Below are positions 17,688-25,659 of a DNA stretch of 64,000 nt, piece by piece. Numbering within the stretch: position 1 is the first letter of the stretch; the number at the start of each line of letters is the position of its first letter. The notes under the pieces were generated by a model. It did no database searches. It worked only from the letters and a program-made list of their open reading frames with translations, and was not told the origin of the DNA. The stretch comes from Clostridia bacterium (lineage in GTDB: Bacteria; Bacillota; Clostridia; Oscillospirales; Acutalibacteraceae). Where the stretch lies: contig JAFXAK010000016.1 in NCBI GenBank assembly GCA_017517135.1, forward strand, positions 1-64,000, given 5' to 3'. The translations under genes were made by a program, and so were the position numbers.

Positions 17688-18470
17688 ATGAAAGATTTGT
17701 TTAAGAATTGTAAAAAATATTGGAACTTCTGCTGCTATTCAGCATACTGCCATCTTTCTTCGGACATTTCAAGTATGCGTCTCGGATGGCTCTGGTGGGT
17801 TGCCGAACCTCTCTTGTTCATGGCAGTATATACTGTTGTTTTCTCTGTGGTTTTCAACAGAAATATGACCTACCTTATGGCATATATCTCCTGCGGTCTT
17901 ATGATGTGGAACTTCTTCCAGAGGTGTGTTCTGAACAGCGTGTCTCTGGTAAAGCACTACTCGGGACTGCTGCACAGAGTTTATATACCGAAATACATTC
18001 TGATTTTCTCAACCTTGCTTTATGAAGCTTTCAAAATGTTTATAAGCTTTATGATAGTTATGGTATTTATGGTATACTATCGTATTCCGTTAAGCTTTAC
18101 CACTTTGCAGTTCATTCCCGTACTTGTGACCTTTTTCCTGTTTACCTTCGGCTGCTGTGTATGGCTTCTTCATTTAGGAGTATATCTGCCCGACATAAAA
18201 AAAATCACCTCGGTCTGCTTAAAGGTTTTATTCTACCTTTCCGGTGTATTCTTTTCTCTGGACAACAGAATCAAGGGTGATTTCGGCAGCTTCCTTCTGA
18301 GAGTCAACCCGGTAGGCCGTTTGTTACATGAAGCACGCAATGCATTACTGTATAACACAAACATCTCTGTGCGTCCCGTTGCACTCATTTTTGTTATGGC
18401 TGTTATTTTGTCAGTCAGCGGTATTTTTGTAGTAACACGCTATGAACAACACTATATAAAGGTTTCTTGA
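17688..18470 (+). CDS. ABC-2 type polymer exporter, permease subunit
   Basis: 260-residue membrane protein with six predicted transmembrane helices and the architecture of the TagG/Wzm/RfbA/KpsM permeases that export teichoic acids, O-antigens or capsules. The N-terminal amphipathic segment precedes LGWLWWVAEPLLFMAVYTVV, and the family's conserved late block is NPVGRLLHEARNALLY. It begins 5 bp after alr and 6 bp before its ATPase gene, so all three are co-translated. The product is expected to be a lipid-linked surface polymer moved across the membrane. Confidence 0.9.
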   Translation: MKDLFKNCKKYWNFCCYSAYCHLSSDISSMRLGWLWWVAEPLLFMAVYTVVFSVVFNRNMTYLMAYISCGLMMWNFFQRCVLNSVSLVKHYSGLLHRVYIPKYILIFSTLLYEAFKMFISFMIVMVFMVYYRIPLSFTTLQFIPVLVTFFLFTFGCCVWLLHLGVYLPDIKKITSVCLKVLFYLSGVFFSLDNRIKGDFGSFLLRVNPVGRLLHEARNALLYNTNISVRPVALIFVMAVILSVSGIFVVTRYEQHYIKVS

Positions 18471-18476
18471 TATATT

Positions 18477-19532
18477 ATGGAACAGATAATAAAAGTAAAT
18501 GATATAAAGATATTCTACAGAACACTTGTCAAGCGGAAAGGTTCAAAAAAGTTAACCCATCTGCTCGGCAAGCGCCGCAGTAATTTCTGCGCGTTGCAAG
18601 GAATATCCTTTGACATAACTCCCGGTGAAATTTTAGGAATTATAGGCACGAACGGCAGCGGAAAGTCAACCCTGCTTAAAGCGTTGGGCGGTATCATCAA
18701 GCCCGACAGCGGCAGCATTGAAGTGGCTGAAAATACCAGAGTGTCGCTTCTGGCTTTGGCTTCAAGTCTTATGACGGAAATGCCGGGCCGTGATAACATC
18801 TATCTTATCGGTCTGCAGTTAGGCTTTTCCCGTGAGGAAATAGAAGCACAGTTTAATAAGATAGTGGAATTTGCTGACTTAGGTTCTTTTATTGACAAGC
18901 CGGTACGCACATATTCGAGCGGTATGCGCTCAAAGCTCTCTTTTTCAATTGCAGTGCACCTCACAACCGAGGTTATCCTCATTGACGAGGTTTTAAGTGT
19001 CGGTGATGTTGCTTTCAGACAGAAAAGCTACCAAAAAATGAAAGAGCTTATCACAGACGATAAGCATACGGTTATCATTGTATCGCACGATATGGGCCGC
19101 CTTTCCACCCTTTGTGACCGAGTCCTCTGGCTTGATAAAGGTCAGCTTGTAATGCTGGGAGAAGCAAAAGAAGTTGTCAGCAAATATCAGCAGAAATATG
19201 CGGCGACAGAGCAAAAAGGAATCCAGAGTGAAATAAAAGCTCCCAGACCCATAGAGGTTATCCCGTCACAGAACGGACTTGTGGTCTGCTGGAATACTGT
19301 TTCAGAAGCAACGGGTTACATTGTTTACAGAAAAAAAGAAAAAGAATCCTATAAAAGAGTCGGAATTGTTGTGGGAACACAAACTGATAAGTTTGAAGAC
19401 AACAATGTTTCTCCCGGAGAAACATACACTTATACCATCCGTGCCTTCAGAGTATATAACGGCATAACGGACAGAAGCTCGGTATTTGCTGCAGGTATTT
19501 CCGGCACGGTTCCTCAGAAAAACTCCAACTGA
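18477..19532 (+). CDS. ABC polymer exporter ATPase with C-terminal FN3-like domain
   Basis: 351-residue ATPase of the TagH/Wzt class. The nucleotide-binding domain (about 1-240) has Walker A GTNGSGKST, signature YSSGMRSKL, Walker B EVILIDEVLSVGD and the switch His in SHDMGR. The last 95 residues form a fibronectin-III-like module (VVCWNTVSEATGYIVYRKKE, then GETYTYTIRAF). In Wzt-type exporters an extra C-terminal domain recognises the polymer, so this one may select the substrate, which is an inference. FN3 modules are usually extracellular, making a cytoplasmic one unusual. It pairs with the permease at 17688. Confidence 0.9.
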   Translation: MEQIIKVNDIKIFYRTLVKRKGSKKLTHLLGKRRSNFCALQGISFDITPGEILGIIGTNGSGKSTLLKALGGIIKPDSGSIEVAENTRVSLLALASSLMTEMPGRDNIYLIGLQLGFSREEIEAQFNKIVEFADLGSFIDKPVRTYSSGMRSKLSFSIAVHLTTEVILIDEVLSVGDVAFRQKSYQKMKELITDDKHTVIIVSHDMGRLSTLCDRVLWLDKGQLVMLGEAKEVVSKYQQKYAATEQKGIQSEIKAPRPIEVIPSQNGLVVCWNTVSEATGYIVYRKKEKESYKRVGIVVGTQTDKFEDNNVSPGETYTYTIRAFRVYNGITDRSSVFAAGISGTVPQKNSN

Positions 19533-19605
19533 TATTTTCAAAAATTATATCATTCCAATCGTTGCATATAAAACTTTATCATTGATTGTGTAAGGGACAG
19601 AAAAG

Positions 19606-20652
19606 ATGAAGGAATTTGTAAAAAATTTATTAGAAAAGCTTAAACTTATATATATCTGGTTTACAAAAATCTTGTTTGCAAAGGACCACTTTAAGGTCGC
19701 ACCATGGACAAAGCTTTGGCTTAATCTGCACGGTTATCTTGTTGACCAGTATATGATTTATGATTTCAAGCACCGCGGCTCAAAAGAATATCTTGCCGAG
19801 TTTGACTGGTACCGCTCAAGAAACATAAACGGTGATTACAGCTTTATACTTAACAACAAAATTGTTTGTGCGGATATGCTCAAGCAATATACAAATGTAC
19901 CGAAAACCTATGTAACAAAGGTCGGCAAGGTTATGGTTATGTCTGACAACACCATTGCAACAGACGAAAAAATACTTGAATGTATCCGTGAAAATGCCAT
20001 AGCAATTATGAAGCCGATAAACTTCGGCAAGGGCAACGGTGTTAATCTTATAACATATGAGAACAGAAAGTTTTTTGTCAATAAACAGGAAAAAACAGAC
20101 AAAGAGCTGCTCGATTTTTTGAAATCCTCAAAAAACTGGTTCTTGTCGGAATATATATGTCAGGGAGAATACCTCAACAGAATATATTACCGCACGGCAA
20201 ACACAATAAGACTTATTACCCTGCGCGATCCCGACACACAGGAATTCAAGGTATTTTTTGCAGTACAGCGTATCGGCACAGACAAAACCTTCCCTGTTGA
20301 CAACGGAAGCCGAGGCGGTCTGGTTTCCTGTATTGACCTTGAAACGGGTGCTTTAAGCGAAGCAAAAACTCTGCACAATCTTGATGTTTACGATGTGCAT
20401 CCGAACACAGGAGCACAAATAAAGGGTGCCGTTATTCCAAACTGGTTACAGATAAAAAACGATGTTCTCGCTCTGGCAAACAAGTTCCCTTACTTATCAT
20501 TTGTTGCCTGGGATATACTGGTCACAAACAACGGCTTTTATGTGATTGAAGCAAACACCTCATCAGGTGTAAACATAATTCAGCTCTGGGGCGGTCAGCG
20601 CAACGGCGAGCTCGGTCGTTTTTATAAGGCCCATAATGTTATAAAAAAATAA
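19606..20652 (+). CDS. Sugar-transfer-associated ATP-grasp protein (single domain)
   Basis: 348-residue ATP-grasp protein of the ATPgrasp_ST type, without the N-terminal repeats of its paralogues. It has an N-terminal helical segment with a hydrophobic stretch (LKLIYIWFTKILF, 12-24), then the nucleotide loop AIMKPINFGKGNG (Lys136), SEYICQGEYLNR, ANTIRLITL and the metal site AWDILVTNNGFYVIEANTSS (Glu315, Asn317). All expected catalytic residues are present. The gene follows the ABC ATPase by 73 bp and probably belongs to the same transcript. The acceptor is unknown. Confidence 0.85.
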   Translation: MKEFVKNLLEKLKLIYIWFTKILFAKDHFKVAPWTKLWLNLHGYLVDQYMIYDFKHRGSKEYLAEFDWYRSRNINGDYSFILNNKIVCADMLKQYTNVPKTYVTKVGKVMVMSDNTIATDEKILECIRENAIAIMKPINFGKGNGVNLITYENRKFFVNKQEKTDKELLDFLKSSKNWFLSEYICQGEYLNRIYYRTANTIRLITLRDPDTQEFKVFFAVQRIGTDKTFPVDNGSRGGLVSCIDLETGALSEAKTLHNLDVYDVHPNTGAQIKGAVIPNWLQIKNDVLALANKFPYLSFVAWDILVTNNGFYVIEANTSSGVNIIQLWGGQRNGELGRFYKAHNVIKK

Positions 20653-20691
20653 GTTCTGTTCTGATAATAAATAAATTAGGATGAGATTTTT

Positions 20692-21294
20692 ATGAAATAT
20701 ATAATTATGGCAGACGGCAAAGGACAGCGTTGGAAAAACTTTCAGGGTATTCAGAAGTGTCAGATTCAGATAGGCTCAAAAACACTTTTAGAAATAACCT
20801 GCGACCTGATTCATAGCCTTGATAAGTCTGCAGAAATTTATATCACATCCCACAACCCTGAGCTGCATATTCCCGGTGCTACCCGTTATGAGCCTCAGAA
20901 CAATGTTCTTGAGATTGACAGATTCACCTACGAATTGATTGAACGGGATGTCTGCTTCCTTTACGGTGATGTTCTTTATTCGGAAAATGCAATGCGTTGT
21001 ATCATAGAACACGAAACAGACACCGTTCTGACCTTCGGAAGTGCAAAAAAGATATTTGCAATAAAAATTGCAGATGATGTCTTTTTCAAAAGCCATCTTG
21101 ACCGCGTGCGTGAATTATTCTTAAAAAATGAATTGAAGGAATGCATCGGCTGGGAGGTTTACCACTCTATGCAGGGACTGCCTATCGAATCACGCGAAAT
21201 CGGCAGCAACTATGTCATAATTGAGGATGACACAAGAGATTTCAATGCTCCCTCGGATTTACTCGAATATCAGAAGGAACAGCACGAAAATTAA
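20692..21294 (+). CDS. Small nucleotidyltransferase-like protein
   Basis: 200-residue protein with the N-terminal MKYIIMADGKGQRWKNFQG motif, a variant of the LAAGxGxR nucleotide-binding loop of sugar-phosphate nucleotidyltransferases. FLYGDVLYS is the expected Asp-containing strand, and QKCQIQIGSKTLLEIT is the lysine-containing loop. At 200 residues it is shorter than usual, close to CMP- or CTP-type transferases such as LicC or IspD. It could activate a sugar or choline-like headgroup for the polymer made by this cluster. The substrate cannot be told from sequence. The ATG follows AGGATGAG. Confidence 0.7.
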   Translation: MKYIIMADGKGQRWKNFQGIQKCQIQIGSKTLLEITCDLIHSLDKSAEIYITSHNPELHIPGATRYEPQNNVLEIDRFTYELIERDVCFLYGDVLYSENAMRCIIEHETDTVLTFGSAKKIFAIKIADDVFFKSHLDRVRELFLKNELKECIGWEVYHSMQGLPIESREIGSNYVIIEDDTRDFNAPSDLLEYQKEQHEN

Positions 21295-21367
21295 ATGTTA
21301 ACACTGACTCAAAAAAAAACAAAATCCGATAAAAATATTTTTGTTTCTTGAGATAAGGAGATTTATT

Positions 21368-22666
21368 ATGTTAAATATATTTAAAAAAAATCAAGAGGAA
21401 AATGTTATGAGCAAAGAAAATACATCGATTGCTTCTGTAAACGCAAAAACAGACACAAAAAAACGCAATGAACAAAAAGAGCGTGACATTGCATCCATAA
21501 TGAAAAAGACCGGTTGGTCATATCAGGAAACTGTTGAAAAGGTAGAAGCCCTGAAAGCAAAGCTGGGAGTAACCTTCTTTGATTATAATAAATATAATCT
21601 TCACAAGGTAGCTGCAGAGGACATGGAGTCCAGATATAAGGAAATTCAGGCAAAAAAGCAGGAAAACAAGAAAAAACTCGCAGAATCAAGAGAACATTGT
21701 ATAAACGGTGTTATCAATCAGACCGGTTGGGAAAGAGCTGTTGTTGAGGCTAAAATAGACGAAGCAATAAAACGCACCGGCTGCCGTTACAAGGAATATC
21801 TTTTATACAGATTTTTTGAGCTGACAGAAGAAGAACAGGATCAGATCCCGATAATGTCCTTCACCGCAAAGCTCACCAAAAAATTCAATGTTAATGCAGA
21901 GTTTGCCAGAATGCTGGACGATAAAGCAAGAACAAACATTTTCTTCTCAGAATTTATGAGGCGTCCGTGGTGTGTAAATACGGATGTAACCTTAGAAGAT
22001 TTCAAGAAAATTTTTGCAAAAAGCACCAAGGTTATCTATAAGCCCCTTGAAGGCATAGGCGGTCACGGAATTTCAACATACGAAATCAAAGACAAAAATT
22101 ATGCAGAGGTTTTTTCTGAAATAGTCAAGCAACCCAAGGGTGTTGTTGAAGAATATGTTGTTCAGCACCCGGATATGAGCAAGCTTTGTGCTTCTTCCGT
22201 AAACACCTTGAGAGTTGTTACAATCTGTTCAAAAACAAAACCCGTTACGCCCGACGGAAAGTATATGGATATTGCATACGGTGCACTCAGAATCGGCGGC
22301 GGCACAGATGTTGTTGACAATTTCCACAGCGGCGGTATGGCGGCAGCAGTTGATATGAAAACCGGTGAGCTTATTACCCATGCAGTAGACATGACAGGTG
22401 AAACATATATTGTTCATCCCGTATCGGGCACAAGAATCAAGGGCTTCAAAATCCCCTTCTTTGATGAAGCAATGCAGATGGTCAGAGATATCTGTGCTAA
22501 AGAAGGTGTTGAGGGAAATCTCGGTTGGGATATCGCCATCTCAGAAAATGGTCCCGTGCTTATCGAAGCAAACAGAGGTCCCGGTGCAATTCTTTTGATT
22601 TCTCCTTATATCAATGAGAAAAAAGGTATGATGAGATATGTTCTTGATAAATATCTCGATATTTAA
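21368..22666 (+). CDS. Sugar-transfer-associated ATP-grasp protein with two N-terminal repeats
   Basis: 432-residue paralogue of the product at 14688. Residues 1-38 are charged and flexible, and two repeats of the same type follow (about 40-85, KKTGWSYQ; 108-155, NQTGWERA). The ATP-grasp domain (about 165-432) holds VIYKPLEGIGGHG, EEYVVQHPDM, SVNTLRVVT, NFHSGGMAAAVD and the metal site GWDIAISENGPVLIEANRGPG. The ATG at 21368 follows AAGGAG; an upstream TTG lacks a ribosome site. It is the last gene on this strand before a strong terminator, and a distinct substrate from its paralogues is likely because the repeat number differs. Confidence 0.85.
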   Translation: MLNIFKKNQEENVMSKENTSIASVNAKTDTKKRNEQKERDIASIMKKTGWSYQETVEKVEALKAKLGVTFFDYNKYNLHKVAAEDMESRYKEIQAKKQENKKKLAESREHCINGVINQTGWERAVVEAKIDEAIKRTGCRYKEYLLYRFFELTEEEQDQIPIMSFTAKLTKKFNVNAEFARMLDDKARTNIFFSEFMRRPWCVNTDVTLEDFKKIFAKSTKVIYKPLEGIGGHGISTYEIKDKNYAEVFSEIVKQPKGVVEEYVVQHPDMSKLCASSVNTLRVVTICSKTKPVTPDGKYMDIAYGALRIGGGTDVVDNFHSGGMAAAVDMKTGELITHAVDMTGETYIVHPVSGTRIKGFKIPFFDEAMQMVRDICAKEGVEGNLGWDIAISENGPVLIEANRGPGAILLISPYINEKKGMMRYVLDKYLDI

Positions 22667-22689
22667 TATATTTCCATAAAACCACAACA

Positions 22690-22727
22690 CCCCTTACGGC
22701 AGCACTGCCGTAAGGGGATATTTTTTG
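22690..22727 (+). terminator. Terminator after the ATP-grasp/ABC operon
   Basis: A perfect 12-bp stem (22690-22701 with 22706-22717, CCCCTTACGGCA/TGCCGTAAGGGG), 4-nt loop and ATATTTTTT tail. Confidence 0.9.
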
Positions 22728-22764
22728 ACCTAAGCACAGGTGTAAGCCCTTTACAAGAAAACGG

Positions 22765-22889
22765 CTTCGCCGTACGCCTACGGCGGAATGTTTTCGTATA
22801 GTCCATCTCCGAGGGAAGTTTACTTCCCGTTCGGAGGGACATATAATTTTTTTACTTTATAGGAATAAATTTCCTATAAAGTAAAAAAA
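22765..22889. repeat. Intergenic palindromes between convergent ATP-grasp genes
   Basis: Non-coding stretch with several hairpins: ACGGCTTCGCCGT, CGCCTACGGCG, and a nested pair around GGGAAGTTTACTTCCC (22812-22830). The largest has a perfect 19-bp stem (22847-22865 with 22871-22889) and a 5-nt loop. No gene is visible between 22728 and 22888. Confidence 0.65.
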
Positions 22890-22914
22890 CTGACCTCGCA
22901 AAAACGAAGTCAGT
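22880..22914 (-). terminator. Terminator of tandem ATP-grasp gene
   Basis: A 10-bp stem (22889-22898 with 22905-22914, one G-U) and a minus-strand T run. It lies 31 bases after the stop codon and partly overlaps the 19-bp palindrome. Confidence 0.8.
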
Positions 22915-22945
22915 CTTTAACTTAAATTTTTAATTGCAGTTGAAA

Positions 22946-25387
22946 TTATTTATTTCTGTCGGGAAGCTTGAACAATTTTTTACCAAGATTCTTATCATAA
23001 CCGTAGAGCTTCTTCTTGAGTTCAAGCTTATAAAGCAAGTAATCAATTGTTGCGGGGCTGTATTTCTCAATTGCGGGATAATCGGGGAATCTGTTGATTT
23101 CGGGGAATTTCAGTCCGTCGGGAGTTACGGCAAGGTCAAAGCCGAACCATTCGAGCTGCTGAATTTCTCTTGCAACATCAAGAACATCCTGCTTTACCTT
23201 TTCCCAGTTGGGCAGATAACCGTCAATCTTTTCGTGTGTATCGGGATGATACAGACAGGACTTGATTTCGTTTTCCTCAATAATTTTCGCATCATAGAAA
23301 CGGCCTGTTTCAACATCAATACGGGCATACATACCGCCGGCACCCATATTATCAACGGCACCTGTACGGGAAGAACCGAAACGCATATATGCGTTACCTA
23401 TCTGAGGATTCTTGCCGTCCTTTTTGAATACAAGCATACGGATTGTATTAACCGCACCTGAGTAAATACGCTTGATTTCGGGATGCATATCTATATATTC
23501 CGTGATAAGATACTGATTCTTTTCATCCTGAAGAATATCAAGAACCTGCTGCTCGGTTGCTTCCTGATGATTAAGATAATATTTCTCACCGTCATAAGAG
23601 AACTTAAAGAAGCCGTTGCCGTGGGAGCCTTCGTCGGGCTTGAGAGCAAGGGAGCCTTTTTCCTTGACAAGACGGAAGATATCTTCATATACACCGTCGT
23701 ATCCTTCGGGACAGTCCATCATAGGAAGAATCTTATTCTTACCGTCCTTAAGGCTGATGTGATAGTAGTATTCGGGGAAGCAGTGGTTATATTCGGAGCA
23801 GATATACTTGACTGTAATCTTATCTTCCATCCAATGGCGGTACTTGGGATTGATGTGACGCAACCACTTGTACTCAAAGTCTGAAATATAATTTTTCCAG
23901 TTTTCCTCTGTTATTCCGTACTGATGCAGTCTGTAGGAAATAAATCCGTGCTTAACTGCCCAGAGCTTTTCTTTAAGTGTTGTATCCTTGTTTGTCTTGA
24001 AATCCTTCCACTGGTCCTGGAACCAACGGATTGACAAATACGGAAGCAGTGTTTTGGGAAAGAACATTCTGCAGAAGCCCGCACGAATACGAAGCTTCAT
24101 TTTGTGGCATCCGCGTGATAAAATCTTTGCAGGAGTGTAGGACTCCTTCTTCTGTGCCATCTTTTTCTTAAGATAAGCGGATGTTTCCTTGCTGAAGGGA
24201 ATACGCTGGGGATATCCGGGATGGTTCATAACTCTTGTGATTCTGAAGCCGTCATCAGTAAGGATAATCTCAAGACCGAAAAATTCAAGCTGAGGAACAA
24301 AACGGCACAGCTTCTGAATAGTATCAACTATTTCCTGCCAGCAGGGAATATTTCTGGGAAGGAACTCCATTGTGTTGGGGTTAACCTCGTTCATTCCCTT
24401 GCAGGAATCGATAAGAGAAAGCTCACCTGTCTGTGTGTCTACAGTATAGAATATAGCCTTGCTCTCACCCCAGTTGATTTCCTGATTCAGGCTTTCATCA
24501 ACCTTTTCCGATTCGGATTTCTTTGCCTTGAAAATATTTTCGTCAACAGCCTTTTTTGCTGAAAGAGCCGTACAGAAAAGCTCTTCATCCTTTTCAAAAG
24601 CAATACCCGCCATTGCTTTTCTGTATGCTCTGTTTTCCTGAAGGCTGTGAACCTTACGGAAGCGGATATAGGACTCGCCGATTACGGGATCATTTCCGTG
24701 CTCATTGAAAACAACCAGACGAAGCTTACCGCCGACGAATGCCCTTGAAGCGGCAACTGCCTCACAGACAACAACGATTCCGCCGAATCTCTGGATACGC
24801 CTTCTCAGAGTTTCAACAGGAAGCTCCTGACCGTCAAGATAATATTTCTTACCGTCAAATGCGATAAGCCAGCTCATTCTGCTGACAGAACGCTTTATAC
24901 ACAGAATCTTCTTTTCCCTAAGAAGATCAATAACTGCATCAATAGTATCAGGACCGTTTTTATCCTGAAGATTGATAACCTGAGTTTTTCCGTCACGCTT
25001 ATTGATCTGGAAATAGCACTTGGGCATTGTGTCACGGAAGGGCTTGAAAATAGTATGAACCGTTACCAGGTCAGAAATCCATTTGCTGTAAATTCCGTTA
25101 AGGGGACGAAGATACGCATAATCCTTTGCGGATATTGTATCGTTACGGTTCTCCTCAGTAATACCGAGATTCTTAACCTGAGAGGGTAAAAATCCGTTCT
25201 TAACAGCCCGTCTGACCTGACTGAGAGAATACTCTCCTCCCTGCAATGCCTTACGGTAATTTCTGTACACACTTCTCACCCAGGTCTTTGCTTCCTCACC
25301 GACATATCCGGCAGAGGCCATAGGGAAAGCACGCATATCAACAATAGCATTTTTAACTTTTTTAACAACCTTTTTTGAAGCCATCAT
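22946..25387 (-). CDS. Tandem ATP-grasp protein with degenerate N-half
   Basis: 813-residue protein made of two ATPgrasp_ST modules in tandem, each with its own helical lead-in. The C-half (about 425-813) is intact: LALKPDEGSHGNGFFKF, TEYIDMHPEIKR, AVNTIRMLVF and the metal site GFDLAVTPDGLKFPEINRF. The N-half keeps the fold signature (KYYLDGQELP, ENRAYRKAMAG) but the nucleotide loop reads LCIKRSVSRMSWLIAF and the metal site reads LTDDGFRITRVMNHPGY, so key residues are lost and it is probably a non-catalytic partner domain. The ATG at 25385-25387 follows GAGAGGG. It is transcribed toward the alr/ABC operon and diverges from the CapA-like gene. Confidence 0.85.
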   Translation of the reverse strand: MMASKKVVKKVKNAIVDMRAFPMASAGYVGEEAKTWVRSVYRNYRKALQGGEYSLSQVRRAVKNGFLPSQVKNLGITEENRNDTISAKDYAYLRPLNGIYSKWISDLVTVHTIFKPFRDTMPKCYFQINKRDGKTQVINLQDKNGPDTIDAVIDLLREKKILCIKRSVSRMSWLIAFDGKKYYLDGQELPVETLRRRIQRFGGIVVVCEAVAASRAFVGGKLRLVVFNEHGNDPVIGESYIRFRKVHSLQENRAYRKAMAGIAFEKDEELFCTALSAKKAVDENIFKAKKSESEKVDESLNQEINWGESKAIFYTVDTQTGELSLIDSCKGMNEVNPNTMEFLPRNIPCWQEIVDTIQKLCRFVPQLEFFGLEIILTDDGFRITRVMNHPGYPQRIPFSKETSAYLKKKMAQKKESYTPAKILSRGCHKMKLRIRAGFCRMFFPKTLLPYLSIRWFQDQWKDFKTNKDTTLKEKLWAVKHGFISYRLHQYGITEENWKNYISDFEYKWLRHINPKYRHWMEDKITVKYICSEYNHCFPEYYYHISLKDGKNKILPMMDCPEGYDGVYEDIFRLVKEKGSLALKPDEGSHGNGFFKFSYDGEKYYLNHQEATEQQVLDILQDEKNQYLITEYIDMHPEIKRIYSGAVNTIRMLVFKKDGKNPQIGNAYMRFGSSRTGAVDNMGAGGMYARIDVETGRFYDAKIIEENEIKSCLYHPDTHEKIDGYLPNWEKVKQDVLDVAREIQQLEWFGFDLAVTPDGLKFPEINRFPDYPAIEKYSPATIDYLLYKLELKKKLYGYDKNLGKKLFKLPDRNK

Positions 25388-25458
25388 TAATTCCCTCTCC
25401 ACACATTTTTGTGTTTTTTTACATTCAAATATAAAACCAGAACCAATTTTTCCGTTAC

Positions 25459-25487
25459 AGTATAACACATACAAAGTCAAAGTGCAA
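25459..25487 (-). promoter_or_regulatory. Promoter of tandem ATP-grasp gene
   Basis: On the minus strand TTGCAC (25482-25487), 17-bp spacer, TATACT (25459-25464). It is divergent from the CapA-like promoter 70 bp away. Confidence 0.7.
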
Positions 25488-25556
25488 TATATATATAAGA
25501 CTTTTTTGTGTTATTCAATCTTATTTTATATAATTCTGTCTTTATTTAAAAAGTAC

Positions 25557-25585
25557 TTGCAAACACATTTTCGCTTTGCTATAAT
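25557..25585 (+). promoter_or_regulatory. Promoter of CapA-like gene
   Basis: TTGCAA (25557-25562), 17-bp spacer, TATAAT (25580-25585). Confidence 0.8.
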
Positions 25586-25659
25586 ATTGCAGAAATATAT
25601 TTTATGTGCGTTATTATGCCAAAAAAACTATGATAACCTTAAAGGAGAGGACACAGTCA

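Noticed and set aside
23483-23884. Plus-strand open frames opposite the tandem ATP-grasp gene
   Set aside because: They have no ribosome sites and overlap conserved motifs of the opposite-strand gene.
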